The notes under the pieces are model-generated. The model did not search any database. It was not told the DNA's origin and saw nothing but the letters and a program-made list of their open reading frames with translations. The translations under genes were made by a program, and so were the position numbers. Positions 12,111-24,298 of a stretch of DNA of 64,000 nucleotides are shown here, in pieces (within the stretch, counting starts at the first letter, position 1; every line of letters starts with the position of its first letter). Origin of the DNA: Echria macrotheca (Eukaryota; Ascomycota; Sordariomycetes; Sordariales; Schizotheciaceae). The DNA lies in the NCBI GenBank assembly GCA_030411725.1, contig MU839830.1, positions 682,001 to 746,000 on the forward strand, given 5' to 3'.

Positions 12111-15100
12111 ATGTCGCGACTCCCAATGTTGCGATCCGGCCAGAACTACATCTGCTGGCGATGTGCCGCTGGCAGGCCATCGGTGAACAGCACAAGATGC
12201 CCGCCACATCTGAGGGGCCATGCAAGACGAGTTGGTCATGACCTGGTCCTTTCCATTCTCCCCCGCGCTGACAATCAATGCCCCAGCCTTTGGCCAGCTC
12301 AACATTGCTCCACGCCCGTGCAAGAACACGCCAGGAATATGCCGACGACGATGGCCCTAGGTCCCAGACGGAAGAGAGCCATATCCGCGCCCAGCTGAGA
12401 GCCTGGGAGTCCCAAAACAAGGCTGACAGCCTGGTCCAGAGGTTTCCCGGCCTCCAGTCTACCGGCCGCGTTCTGAACCCGGTCGACCTTACCGGCCAGC
12501 TCCAGGATCCCCTAGAGGACGCTTTCAAGCACGTCGACAGCGCTTTGCTCGTCGACGATGGCGGCGTTGACACCCTTTCCGGCGCCACAGCTGTTGTAGC
12601 TTCTGGTGACCTGGTGCAAGTGAGGTAATCGCCCGCTCCGTGGATGCCATGCTTCACCCCTTGATATCTGACACACTGCTGCCCATAGCTCCCCACGTAT
12701 CTTATCCGACCCTGATCTCGCCGTCTGTCTCGGTAGATTCAAGGGTCTCTACCACTTCTACACGAGTACTGGCAGGTGGTATGCCGTCCCGACTCTCAAG
12801 ACCCGCTTCATCGTTCGGAATTTCATTGATGACCCTGCCGACCTCGAACCCGTCATCGCAGCTCTTCCCTCCGTATCCGACGCCCGTCATGTTCTGAGGC
12901 TCATGACAGACTTGGGCATGGGTCCCCCTCGCTCCGTTGCTGGCCCTCTAATCAAGCGGATGAACGAATTTCTGACTGCCAGTCGCCAGATTCACCAAGC
13001 CCACTTGGAGACTCTCGACAAGCCGCAGCTCATCCTCGGGCCTGGAGACAGCGTCATGACGTTGGACGCCATTGCCAACACTCTGCTGCCGGCAAGCCTG
13101 AAACGATCTCATTATTCCTTCCCGCCAGAGGCCCTGTACGCCGTCCACACGGCCCTATGCGAGGATACAACAGGCATCGTGCCGCTTGATCGGGCTGGTC
13201 TCTGTGGAGACTCCTGCGCCTTTGTCATCAATACCAGCCTCGATGTGGCCTCTGTCCAGGGAACAGCAGATATTGTGCGCAGCTTCTACGAGTCAACGAG
13301 GGCTGCGGACCAGAACGCCGTCGCCCGTTTTAGAGCTTTTGCTTTCAAGATGCGGGCAGTCATTGATCGGAGCCGGAAGAGTAGAGACTGGACACCACAC
13401 GGAATCCTAAGTCCTTCAAGAGGAGGTCGGATTGAGCCGCTGTTCCCGAGTCTTGATAACTTTGACCGCAGGATCTACGGCTTCATGCAACACTGGGCAA
13501 TGCACGAATTGATAAACCCAGCTTCCCCCTTGCAATGGGTTGGCTCCGCGATCCTACGGGCCATCGACAGGTACGGCGATGCCGATATGCTCGATGCATC
13601 GGTAGCCTGGACTTTTCTTCAGGAGACCGGTTGGGTTCCGCCTTGGGAACTTCATTCGCCTCATGCTCTTCGTCTCCCGGGCGCCAAAACCCAGCGGGCC
13701 GGCTTGGAGCCTCGTGAGGCTCGTCCCCTCAAGGGAGGGCTCGAGCTAGAGCGGGACAAGCTCGAATCCATCCGGAGAGACTTCGTTGGGTCCACTGTCT
13801 ATTGTATCGATTCGGAGAGTACTGCTGATGTAGATGACGGGATATCTCTTGAGAGAGCAGCAAAGGGCCAGTATTGGATCCACGTTCACGTCGCGGATCC
13901 CGCTTCACGTATCTCACCCAACTCGAGACTGGCAAGACTTGCCCAAGCGGAAAGCCAGTCATCCTACCTTCCCGGGTACGAGAGGGGCATGTTTCAGTCC
14001 CAAGCCGTCCCTGAAGCTTTCTCCTTGGCCCCGAATCGACCGTCGCTGACGTTCAGCGCCAAGGTGTCCGAATCAGGCGAAATCGTCGATTACACCGTCA
14101 CTCCGGGCTGGGTGCGGAACGTCGTCTACATAACCCCCGAAGCCGTTTCAACCATCACGGAAGATGATGACGGCCCATCTCGACGTACTGAAGTTTTCGA
14201 AGTTGGAGAGCTGCCCTCGTCACCTGCTAAGCCTACTAGGGAAATGACACGGCCCGAGGACTTGTCTGCAGAGCAGCAGGAGGATCTGCGAACCTTGGAA
14301 AGGCTCGCTCACGCTCTCCACCGGGTGCGGCTGGAGAACGGAGCGACTCCTGCATTCCCTCCTCGGCTCGCCGTCGATGTTGCCTTTGACAGCGTGAAAG
14401 TTGCAGAATCCAACACATACAACGGGTTTGTAGAGTCGGAAGGCGACCCGTACATTCGACTTTCATATGGTCCGGGTTCCGGCAGTCTGCTGGTCAGTAG
14501 CATCATGCAGCTTGCCGGCGAGGTTGCTGCACGTTGGTGCCACGAGCGTAACATCCCAATTCCCTACCGTGTCCAGAAGTTTGCCGAAAAGAATATGAAG
14601 CCCCTACGCAGGTTCGCCGATGAGGTGCTGTACCCGCAGCTTCGAGCTGGCCGGACACCATCGCAGGAAGATCACCAGATGCTCCTCGCCCTCGCTGGCG
14701 AAACCGTCAACTCGACGACGCCCGGCTACAATTTCAGCATGGGCTTGTCCAAATACGCCAAGGTGACCTCGCCGCTGCGCCGCTATGCCGACTTGCTAGC
14801 CCACTGGCAGATCGAGGCGGCCATCCTGGAGGAGCACCGCCGTGGGCGCTCCCTCAAGGAGACCGACGATAGCACCAGTAAGGGAAAGCGACGTGCCCAC
14901 GGGACGAATGACATGTCCTTTCTCCCGTTCTCCAAACAAGAGCTCGATCTCAGCATCTTCCCAGAGCTGAGCGTTCGCGAACGCCATGCCAGGCTGGCTG
15001 GCAATATCGACGGCGTCAACGAGTGGGCGCTGCAGGCGCTCCTGCGCGCGTGGCGCTTCGGCCAGGGACGACAACCGCTGCCCAAGACGTTCCGCATGAC

Positions 15101-15347
15101 GGTCAACAATGTCTTCCCCCCGACCCTGGTGACGGGCAAGGTCGACTGGTTCGACCGGCCGGTGTATCTGGCCGTGGAGCATCTCGACTCGGTCGCCAAG
15201 ATGTCGACGGTCAACCCAGGCGATGTGTTTGTCGTCGAGCTGGCGGATATTAATGTCTATAATATGACGATCCACGTCAAGGCGCTCGAGCGGGTCGAGG
15301 TTGCGGCGTCGAAGGGGAGCAAGTCCAAGTCGGCGAGGGGTAGATAA
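12111..15347 (+). CDS. cyt-4: Mitochondrial RNase II/RNB exoribonuclease (CYT-4/DSS1)
   Basis: The model is join(12111..12230, 12287..12624, 12689..15347), 1038 residues. Intron 1 uses an unusual GTTGGT donor with a GCTGAC branch and CCCCAG acceptor; intron 2 (GTAATC to CATAG, phase 2) rejoins the frame exactly. The N-terminus is Arg-rich with few acidic residues, as expected for a mitochondrial presequence. The RNB catalytic core is clear: IDSESTADVDDGISLE at about residues 525-541 holds the metal-binding Asp cluster, and SKYAKVTSPLRRYADLLAHW is the C-terminal RNB signature. Neurospora CYT-4 and yeast Dss1 are 3'-to-5' exoribonucleases for mitochondrial RNA turnover and intron processing. 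Length fits the family (about 1000-1100). The first intron is the least certain part of the model. Confidence 0.92.
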
Positions 15348-15993
15348 ACTCTCTTGGTAGACTTGTAGCTGGAGGTGGGTGGTCAACATCGAGAAGGCAT
15401 CCACCGGTGTAAGAAGTGGGTTGTAGTTATATTGTAGGATAGAGAGAGAGAAAAGGCATGCACCAGTCGGGTCAGACGGGGCAAAGGTGGATAGATAACC
15501 TAGAGGATATGGCGCATGAGCACGGCGTTTTCGAGAGGCAGGTGCGAAACAATAGAATCAATCCTTGGGGTATGTATAGAACAACATACATGACGTAGCT
15601 AGAATCGCCGTGTCCCTGGCTCATGTGATGGACTCTAACCATACCTTATTAAATGGTCTACAATATTCAGGAAATTCGACTACATGACTACTAGATTCGG
15701 AAGCCTTCAGATTTGATAGCCAATGCCTTCGGACGCCCTGTAAAGGCGTCTGCGATCAAGAATTAGGCGCATACCAAGTTTCTAATGCTCCCCAGGCGCA
15801 TCGCGAGGCCTTCCGAGCGAGATCTTACGGCACGCTAGCGGACTGGGTTTGCTGGCTTGCAGCTTTGATTGAGGTGAGCACTGGTAGGCGTCTCGCTGCA
15901 ATATATCTAAAAATTCGCTACCATTTCGAGTTTTGATCACCTATAGGACATCCATACCCATCCATACCTCACCGTAACATTACAGCAGTGAGA
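15348..15993. other. Convergent intergenic region, 0.65 kb
   Basis: The 3' flanks of the RNase and sec10 genes meet here. No gene or repeat was recognised. Confidence 0.5.
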
Positions 15994-18638
15994 TTACAAA
16001 CTCGCAAGCACGCTCTGGATGCCCACACTCCCCGCGTCCTCCCGTCTCTGCACAAAGGCCTTGAAATCCGCCTTGCCCAGCTTCCTCCCTCCCACATTCC
16101 CTCCTCCCGGCCCACCAACCGTCCCCGCCAGATTCCTCGACCTCTCCTTCAGCGCCTCAGGCCCAATGATAAACAAGTACCCGACCTCGGTGAGCCCCTC
16201 CACCTCGGCCTCGACCTCTTTTGTCAGGGGCCACTCCTTGACGGTGCCGACGTACTTGGCTATATCCTTGGTGACCATCAGCCCACCTGTGGCATTCACC
16301 ACAAACTTTTTAAAGTGCTCAAACAGCAGCCGGTGGATGGCCAGCGCGAGCTGGGAGGCGAATACTTCCAGATTATGCCCGTCTACTGCCTGGGACGCGA
16401 GCGAGGAGACCTTTCCTAGAAAACTGCAGATCGCCTGGCAGGTCGGTGTTTGTAGCGAATCGACTAGCCCCTCGAGATCATCGTCGCGCGGGCGAAAGTC
16501 AACCTTCTTCTGCTGGGCAAGTGTCTTGGTCACCCAGTTGACGGCCACATCCATGGTGCTCTTCATGACGGCGTTGGTCTTCTTCTCGATGGCCTCGGTC
16601 GCGAGCTTGGTCTGTGCCTCCATGCTCCGCCGCACCGTCGTGTTGGGCTCGGCCAGCCGGATCAGCACCGTCGTGATGAAGCGTGACATGAGATTGGTAA
16701 TAGTGACGGCCGGCCGGAGGCTGGGTAGATAGGCCAGGTCCGGCTCCGTCTTGGTGTTTTCCTGCGACGACGCCTGGTCCAGCGCCGCATCCAGCGCCGT
16801 CTCAACGTACACCTGGCCCATGTTGGTAAGAAGCAAATTGAGCAGAATATTCACGTCCTTGGGCGTCTCGATCGTCGATCCCATCTCCAGCGTCCGGCTC
16901 ACGCTCTCAGCCAGCCAGATAATCATTCTCTTGGCAGAGGCAACGCTGAGGATGCCATCCTGCTCTGTCACCTCAATGTCGTTCTTGTTGCTGCTGTCGT
17001 CCCGGATGCCGGCAACCCGAAGCATCATGGCTTTCTGGGTGGGCGTCAGCTCAGACGATTCCAGCCTCTCCATGTACGCATCTTTGGCCGACGCCATGAG
17101 CTGCGTGCCCTGCTGGGCAATGGCAGCCATGAACCCACTCGGCGCCTTCTTCCGCCTCGAATGGTAGGTATTATATTTGAACAGGAGCGAGTTGAACATT
17201 TCCTCCAAGCTCCTCTTTTCTCGGTCGATATAGGAGTTCCCGACGAGGTAGGGAACAAACAGCTCGTCTAGTTGCAGGTCTAGTGTTTGCGAAATCTGGG
17301 CTGAGCACGGCTCGGGATGTTCGGTCAGCCCGTGCGTTTTGAGATCCTCGACCAAGGCCCCGATGTAGCTCCTTGACGCGTGTAGCGACCGCAGAAACGC
17401 CAGCGAGGATATTGTGGTGGCCTTCTCAAGCACCATCTCCAGACGCTGCTGGATCGACTGTTGAAAGACACGCTGTATAAACTTGATGAGGACCGTCTCA
17501 TAGTAGGGAAAGGCGCGTTTTATGATGAAGGATTCTTCCTGCATCACGATCCGGACCTCGTCGACTAGAGACTGCAGGCTTGGATCGACACCTGGCGGCG
17601 CTGAATCGGGATCGGCCAGCTGTTCCCACGTCTCGCCGTCCATGGCGACCTCATCTGTGATGAGCTGGTCTCTGTCGATAAAGAACTGGTGCTGGTTTAC
17701 GAATGTGGCGATGACGCTGGCACCGCCGTTGAAGTCGTACAGCACCTTGGCGCACTCCATCATGTCATCAAAGTTCTGCCGGCGGTAGCTGTTGTTGAAC
17801 TGCTTGAGCAGGTCCTGCTCAAGCAGCTCCGAGAACTTCTCGAGCACCTCCCTGGTGTTGTGCCTCCGGTTGGTGCCCGCGACGCCGTTGGTGATGCCAT
17901 TGCCGCGGTAGCCGTTGGTCTGCTCGCCCCACGAGACGGGGTCGAGACGCTGGCTGATGCGCATCAGCTGGCGGGCGATGACGGCGCACCGCACCTTGTT
18001 CTCGGCGCCACCCTGGCGCTGGATCTCCTCGAGCGACGTGAGCTGGCCAGAGTCGGTCACCTCGGTCCAGCACTGGATTAGGAAGTTGGCGTCCTGCGCC
18101 TTCCTCCGCTTCCTGTCGAGCTCCTCCAGTTTCTCGCCGATCTGTACGGCGATGTTTCCGCCGCCGTCTCCACGACTCGCCCCGTTAGTGGTGCCGGCGC
18201 TGTTGAGGGTCAGGTCGAGGGCCTCGAACTGAGCCATGGACTGGTCGAGCTTGCGGCCGAGCACGTCAAGGGTCTGGTCATGCTGGATCTCGGCACGGCG
18301 GACTTGTGATAAGAGCTCGGATTCTCGTTCTTGCAGCTCCTCGGACAGGGTGGCGAGCTGGGAGAGGGCATCTGGGGGAGACGAGCTGGTCAGCGACGGG
18401 GAACAACAACCGAGGGGATACGGGCCTGCTTACTTTCGAATGTCCGGATCAAGGGTTTGGGGTCGAACGAGGTGCTGGAGGGGCCGGAACGGCGATTGGC
18501 GGGGATGGCGGTCTCGGCGAGCGAGTCGACAAAGTCGCCGACGATGAAGTCCTTGTTGGAGAAGTCGTCGAGGGTGAAGCTGGGGCCCCGCGGAAACAGT
18601 GTCCGCGTGCTGGCGCTACCCGACGCAGCGCGCTCCAT
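15994..18638 (-). CDS. sec10: Exocyst complex subunit Sec10
   Basis: Sec10 is a core subunit of the octameric exocyst, which tethers secretory vesicles to the plasma membrane, notably at hyphal tips. The model is complement(join(15994..18371, 18434..18638)), 860 residues; intron 18372..18433 (GTAAGC donor, CCCCAG acceptor) is phase 1. Recognised Sec10 landmarks are FTLDDFSNKDFIVGDFV near the start, a coiled-coil stretch (residues about 75-120), GEKLEELDRKRRKAQDANFL, KVRCAVIARQLMRISQRLDP, RRQNFDDMMECAKVLYDFNG and ESFIIKRAFPYYETVLIKF. It is mostly alpha-helical with no catalytic site. Length matches fungal Sec10. A COG subunit was considered because both are tethering factors, but the motifs are those of Sec10. 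Confidence 0.93.
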
Positions 18639-19080
18639 GGTGGCGGCGCATACGAGTGCTCAGTCTGCTCCCATTACCGTCGGCGCCCGAGGGATTATTG
18701 AGCTGGGAGCCGTCACGCTGCGTCTTGGTGTCGTCGCAAGTTGCGATGTTCTGGGAGGTTTGACCGTGCGCGGGCTGCATGACCCGATTAAATCGACGCG
18801 GGGCATTCGAGTTGCGCATTCAGTGGCCATTTAGCGGCCGCTTAGCCTCGAACTAACTACAAGTTCCAGGTTAGTGAAGACTCCTGGGTGCTTGGTTTCA
18901 ACATTCAGAAACGAACAGTCACAAGTTGCACCGAGCAAGGTTGGAAGAGCGATTTTCCCATTCCAATTTTCTTTTCTTTTTATTGTTTTACATCGGTGGC
19001 TATCTACTCATACCAGTGATCATGTCCACAAACCAACGAAATCCATTCGAGTTCCCCCTAATCAAACAAAAGGCCCCCTT
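18639..19080. other. Promoter of sec10 and 3' flank of the Hsp20 gene
   Basis: A 442-bp spacer between two minus-strand genes. A pyrimidine/A-rich stretch lies at 18960..18990. Nothing else was recognised. Confidence 0.45.
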
Positions 19081-20274
19081 TTAGTTGATATCAACCTTCC
19101 TGATCTCTGTCCACTCCTTCTCGACCTTGGGCACCACCACGATGAGTATCCCATCCTCCATCCTGGCTGTGATATTATCCCCATCAACCTCCTCCTTGGT
19201 CTCGTTCTCAGCCGCCGTCGGCGGGGGCAGCTGCACCGTCCGCTCAAACAACCCGACCCGGCGTTCGCCCGAGACCATGCTCCTCAGAAACCCCTCGTCG
19301 CCGGGCCGGTGAACCACACCGCTGATGGTCAGCAGCGACCTCGCAGCGTCCCAGTTGACGCCCATGTCCTCCTTCCTCGCCCCGGGTAGGGCGACATGCA
19401 CGGTCCAGTTGTCGGCGGTATCAAACACATCGATGGGCGGCGTGAAGCTCGAGCTGCCGTCGTCGCCAGCGTCGGCGTTGTCGTTGTTGGCTTGCCGCGA
19501 CTGTTGCTGGCCGCCATAGTAGCTCAGGACCCGCTCGATATACTCGCGTGCCCGCGGGCCGTATTGCTCGATCATGGCCCAGAAGTCGGGCATGTTAGAG
19601 GCGGCACCGGGATGGCCGGCCGGACCAAAGGGGAACCAGCCGCCGTATGGGCCGCCGTATGGGCCGCTGTGTGGGCCGCTGTGTGGGCCAGGGTTGCGAT
19701 GCCCGCGTCCGTCGCGGCGACATCGACCGAACCGGCCACCGCGACCACGGAATCCATGATGGTGACGGTGGGCGCGGTCGCGGGGGGCCTCCTCAGGCGG
19801 ATCGGGATGGTCTCCGTCGGCATCGCGCATCGTGCCGGGGCTGGCGTCCTTCTCCATCTCAGCCTCTCGCGCGGCCTCCGCCGCCTCCTTTTCGGCCTCA
19901 GCAGCTTCCATCTCGGCCTCGGCGGCCGCAGCAGCGACTGCGACGTCATGCATATCCTCGTCCTCGCCCGAGTTGTTCCCCTCGCGGCGCCCACGACGAC
20001 CGTGTGAGTGAGAGCGTCCGCCGCGCCAGCCGCCGCGGCCCCGGACCCCGAAGCCCCATGGGCCCGCCCATTGACCCCAGTTACCGTCGACACCGTGCGG
20101 GCCCGACCATGCCCTGAAGCCGCCGGGACCAAACTGGAAGCCGTGTTCCGGTGCCGTTTGGTCGGTTCCGTAGCCGGCTGCGGGCTGGGCGAAGGAGCGG
20201 AAGTACGCTTGGGATCCCGGGGGCGCGGGTGGTAACGGTGGCAACGGTGGCAATGGTGGGTTGCTCCAGGACAT
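19081..20274 (-). CDS. Hsp20/alpha-crystallin protein with a long N-terminal extension
   Basis: This is a single-exon frame of 397 residues. The C-terminal 120 or so residues are an alpha-crystallin domain: FTPPIDVFDTADNWTVHVAL, PGARKEDMGV, a beta-strand SLLTISG, and a final MEDGILIVVVPKVE, all typical of small heat-shock chaperones that hold unfolding proteins. The first 270 or so residues are unusual: a Pro-rich start, a Gly/Arg/Trp-rich region, an Ala/Glu helix-forming stretch (residues about 105-145), a His/Arg/Gly-rich region, and short HSGP and YGGP repeats. Ordinary fungal Hsp20 proteins are about 200-240 residues. An open antisense frame over the N-terminal part is a shadow. The upstream region carries STRE-like CCCCT sites and a GAA/TTC pair. 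Confidence 0.88.
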   Translation of the reverse strand: MSWSNPPLPPLPPLPPAPPGSQAYFRSFAQPAAGYGTDQTAPEHGFQFGPGGFRAWSGPHGVDGNWGQWAGPWGFGVRGRGGWRGGRSHSHGRRGRREGNNSGEDEDMHDVAVAAAAAEAEMEAAEAEKEAAEAAREAEMEKDASPGTMRDADGDHPDPPEEAPRDRAHRHHHGFRGRGGRFGRCRRDGRGHRNPGPHSGPHSGPYGGPYGGWFPFGPAGHPGAASNMPDFWAMIEQYGPRAREYIERVLSYYGGQQQSRQANNDNADAGDDGSSSFTPPIDVFDTADNWTVHVALPGARKEDMGVNWDAARSLLTISGVVHRPGDEGFLRSMVSGERRVGLFERTVQLPPPTAAENETKEEVDGDNITARMEDGILIVVVPKVEKEWTEIRKVDIN

Positions 20275-20556
20275 GATGTATGTTATTTTAGGTGAGTGCA
20301 GAGTATTTGGAGGTAAGGATTCCTATTGTGGATGTTTTGCAAGATGAGGACTCGGAAGGGAAAGGTTTGTCGTTATGATCTCTCTCTATATATATGTGAA
20401 CGCGCCACCAACCTGCGGCGAGGCAACAATCGGGTAGACGTGGACGTAGACGTAAACCCCTCTTCGGCATTGCTCATTCCTTGTGACAAAAGGCAGAAAG
20501 TCTACACTAGCAAGACTAGGTAGAAGCAGACTCGCCACCTGATTACGACGCGTTGC

Positions 20557-20586
20557 CTGGGGAATCTTCCATGAGGCATTCCCCAG
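20557..20586. promoter_or_regulatory. 9-bp inverted repeat with HSE-like core
   Basis: CTGGGGAAT (20557..20565) and ATTCCCCAG (20578..20586) are perfect inverted repeats 12 bp apart. The segment GGAATCTTCC (20561..20570) fits a two-unit heat-shock element (GAAnnTTC). It sits about 290 bp upstream of the Hsp20 start. A heat-shock role is inference. Confidence 0.4.
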
Positions 20587-21094
20587 ATTTGCGGTGGACA
20601 CTTGGGCCTTGCACAGCTGTGCATTGGTAGCTTACACGCTTTCACACTTACACGCTTAGTCGAGTGCCTGAGGAGCGACTTGTCTTTGTTACCCCCCTAC
20701 TACACGAATCTTACTCGACCAAAAAAAAATTGTGTAGAATTAGAATACCTACTGGACAGTGAGGAAAATGTAGCGGGAAATAAAAGATGATAAGAAATGA
20801 TCAACAAGCCAATCCGTGAGTGGAAGACACTGGACTTGAAGGGAAGCGGCCGCGCGTCGAGATATCGTCACCGCGACACACCCTTTTCTCAGACCCCGTC
20901 CACGCGGCTTTGAGTACTTGCTTACCTACCTCCCAACCCTCCTAAACTGCAACCACTAGACAGTAAATGTCTTAGTCATACAAGTCGGCCGGTCATTGTC
21001 CAACACTGACGATAGCAGACACACCGAGGTTCAATATCCAACTGCCGACTCTCTCCGCTTTATATTCCTCCTTGTTGGGATGGGTGCGTTAGTG

Positions 21095-21108
21095 TATATA
21101 TATATATA
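21095..21108. repeat. (TA)7 microsatellite
   Basis: Seven TA units in intergenic DNA, read directly. Confidence 0.9.
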
Positions 21109-21609
21109 GGGTCATCTTGTTTTGTTACGCACGGCAGCTCATTAGACACTGTCTGCTGGATGGTGAGCTAAGTCTCTGGCAAGATACCACTACTCGCACA
21201 AGGATAGCACCGATCTGATGTGCATTATGGAGTATTCATAACCCCCTCACTATTATACCCCGTACTTCCCTCGCCCGGGTTAATGCTCTGCGCTATCAAT
21301 GCAACCCTCTAAATCACAAGGCCTCCCTCTCCCACTGGGTATATCCGCTATAACTTTCAACCCACGCCCTTCCCATCGTCCGCTTCGCGAACGCAGCCCC
21401 TTGGTCCTGTACAGACCAATGAAGATATATCGCAACAGGGTGTCCGCACATAAGCCCAGTGTTGAGCCCGTGGCCGTATCAAAAGACTGTCTCCGAGTTT
21501 TCATAATCATACGCCTTGTATGACCGTTCGGCCTACATGCTCGATATGTGTCCCTATATATAACGGCATCATGGTCATACCACGTCAAAGATTCATGCAC
21601 GTTAGTAGC

Positions 21610-23709
21610 TCACTCATTACCGTCCTTCTCTTTTAAACCCAGTTTCTTTTCCGCCTCCTCGGCCCGCCGTTTCGCATCCGCCACCTCTTTCTGCAGCTGC
21701 TTGATGTACTCGATGGCCATCTCGACTGTACTCGCCTTGCTGTTCGGCACCCCACCAGACTTGTCCTTTTTCTCCATGGCCTCCTCGGCCGCCTTTACCT
21801 CCTTGGGCTGTTGGGGCAGCAGCGTTGCGATCTCTTGGAGCGCCGAGTTGATCCGATTTCGTCGGCCCTGCTCAGCAATCTTGTGCGATGTTCGCTTCGA
21901 CGTCAGGTTCGTCGATAGCTCGCTGGGATACGATACGCCCGGCACTGTATTCCCCTCTAGGATCCGCTGGTAGTTGGACTTGGTAGCCAACAGATGTGAA
22001 GCCGTATCCTCAGCGGTCACTCCGCCCGGGAGCAGCGGCTTGATATTTGGCGAGATCTTGGGCCGGAGCGCGGGCGAGACGTGTACCGAACTTACGCTTG
22101 CCCGCTTCTTGCTGCCTCTTGGCATAAGTTGTGGCGTTTTCCTCGTTGCCGAGCCGGCCCCCCCAGTCAGCTGGGGACTTTGACTTGCCGAGGCAGCCGC
22201 CGTAGGTTTCGCGAACACCGGAGACGGAAGCGGTGCCAGCCCGGGTGTCTTTACCGAGTTGTCCTGCGTGGACAGAACCGGTGTTTGCGTATTCAGCGAC
22301 GGGAGATTGGATTTGGAGAAATTCGCCGACTCGGGGAGCTCAAACGTCTCGATATGTTCGGTGTCGATCGGCTCCTGACTCCCGGCTCGGCTGGACGATC
22401 GGTTGTTCGGTGAGCTCAGCTTCATGAGCGACGCGGGCGTTGCTGGTGATGGCGCCCCAGGGTGGGGGATATGGCCCATATTTGAACCGCCATTCTGGGG
22501 TGCGATGAAGGGTGAAGGCTTCGCAGACCGCGGTTTTGGGATTGGAGGCGGGGGCATCTCTACCGGCGTGCTATCATTCAAGGCTTCCGGAGAAACTGAC
22601 CCATTCTCCGAATCTGTTGCCCCGGTCGTAGATGAATTCGAGGTCCGGATGTGGGATCCGGATTGTTGGAGGGTATAGTCCTGGTCCCTCTCGGCCGTCT
22701 CGACTAGTTCGCTCAAAACCTGCGAGTTCAGGACCGGGGTGGTTGTCGGTTTCTTGCGCATCGGCTTGGAGATCGGGGACTGCTTGACTCCAGTTTTACT
22801 CCTCGGTTTTGCTGCCGTCCTTCGAGTCTTCTTTAGGGAATCTGCGAGCGCAGCGTTGGGGAGAGAAGATCCGGTATTCTCCAGGTCCATGTCCACAGGC
22901 GAGCTTCTGGCTAGGCCGCTACTCCTCTGGTCATATGCTGCAAGTGTGTCGTTTTGCGCATGCAAGGCTGGCGAGGTCAAAGGGCTGAAGTAAGCCCCTG
23001 GAACCGTAAACTGTGCTTCCACCGAGAACTGTGTCTCGAGCGGTGTGACCGCTGGCGATACAAGGGGGGTAAAGGCCATCTACCGAAGTGTCAGCATATG
23101 GGTAAGTAGCGAGGTTCAAGGTCGCCGCACATCTTGTTGGTCCTTGGACTGCTGGTAGCGGTAATCTATCGGCTGTTGTTGCCGGTCCGCTGAGTTGGGC
23201 GCTGGATAGAACTGATTCGAACCGGGCGCCATCTCCAAGCTCTGAGGCGTCGGAGGTACCATTGGGTTCCGCTGGCGAGCAAAGAAGACCACCTGCTGCT
23301 CTTCTAGCTGGCGCTGCTGATGCTGCATCTTTTGCTGCTGAAGGAACTGGATCTGCGCATCGATGCTGTTTACGATGGCCTCGCTGGGCGTCGGCGGTGG
23401 CATCATGGTCGTCGGGATCGTCTGGAATGCGGCGGCCGTCGTTATGGCGGGCATCTGGTGTAGGGCGGGATCGGTTCTCGACAGCACCATGGCGGTATCG
23501 GTCCCGCTCATCGGCGTGTCGAGCTGTTCCCGCGATGCCTGCAACAGATGGCTGCCGCCGGCGGCCTGGAAGTCGGAAAAGTCATAATTCAAGCTGTCGG
23601 GCAGGTTGCCCATGCCGTTCATGTCGAGGAATTGCTGGAAGTCATCGTCACCGGCGGGGTGCATGGGATGATCCGAGACATTCCATGCCGACGAATCCAT
23701 CATGGCCAT
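21610..23709 (-). CDS. nuc-1: bHLH transcription factor, NUC-1/Pho4-like
   Basis: The model is complement(join(21610..23079, 23131..23709)), 682 residues. The intron 23080..23130 uses a GTGCGG donor and GGTAG acceptor and is phase 0, producing QQD-MAFTPLVSPAV. The start is the first ATG of the frame. The N-terminus (DDDFQQFLDMNGMGNLPDSL) is acidic and resembles the NUC-1 N-terminus. The middle is long, Ser/Pro-rich and low complexity. The basic helix-loop-helix is at the C-terminus (about residues 585-660): RTSHKIAEQGRRNRINSALQ carries the His, Glu and Arg residues that contact CACGTG, followed by an extended loop, a second helix and a coiled tail. In Neurospora, NUC-1 activates phosphorus-acquisition genes. 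A paralogous bHLH cannot be excluded without a tree. Confidence 0.85.
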
Positions 23710-24298
23710 TGTGCCCAAGCGACGATTCGCCCGAGCAAGACTCGATTTCGGACCAGATTTGTCTTGGGCTCGACGTGCTGGTGGTTGGAGGCTGTTTTGC
23801 GTGGTGGGCGGCGCGGGATCCGACGCCGGACAACACCCGAGGCAGCGATGCGTAGCTCGTCGGCTGAGAGGCAGATTTCCCGATTGCCCCTCACCTAGTT
23901 TCTGCGTCGGCGGGATATCAGGCGGCGCTAAAAAGTGCTGGTGCGTGAGGTCGGCCGCAAACGAGTGGACGCGGATACGACGAGCACTTGGCCTCGGCAG
24001 CCAGAGCTAGTCGTCGCGATGAAGGTCGTCGGGCGTCTGGAGGCTGGCGAGAGCTGGGTTGCGGCTCCAGGTTGAGTCGCAGACCAAGCTGCGAAAGCGA
24101 GTGGGGGGTGGCAGAGATTGAAATGGGGATCGAGACATCAGTGGCCACGGCACCCCGGCCACAAATCGGCTAGTGCGCTCACGTTAGTTAGCATGTTGCC
24201 CGCGCTGCAGAACATCCTGTCCCGGTCCCGGGTTGACCACCAACAGGGTCCAGACCAGCGGCGTTCTGCTTGGCTGCAGTGGTCGGCAGCTAGGCCCC

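Larger units (their letters stand above)
20275..21609. other. Hsp20 promoter region, 1.3 kb
   Basis: The region lies upstream of the Hsp20 gene and downstream of the bHLH gene. It contains CCCCT sites at 20457..20461 and 20694..20698, a 9-bp inverted repeat with a GAA/TTC pair at 20557..20586 and a (TA)7 tract at 21095..21108. No gene is supported. Confidence 0.5.

Noticed and set aside
15994..18638. COG complex subunit identity
   Set aside because: The conserved blocks match Sec10 of the exocyst better than any COG subunit I can recall.
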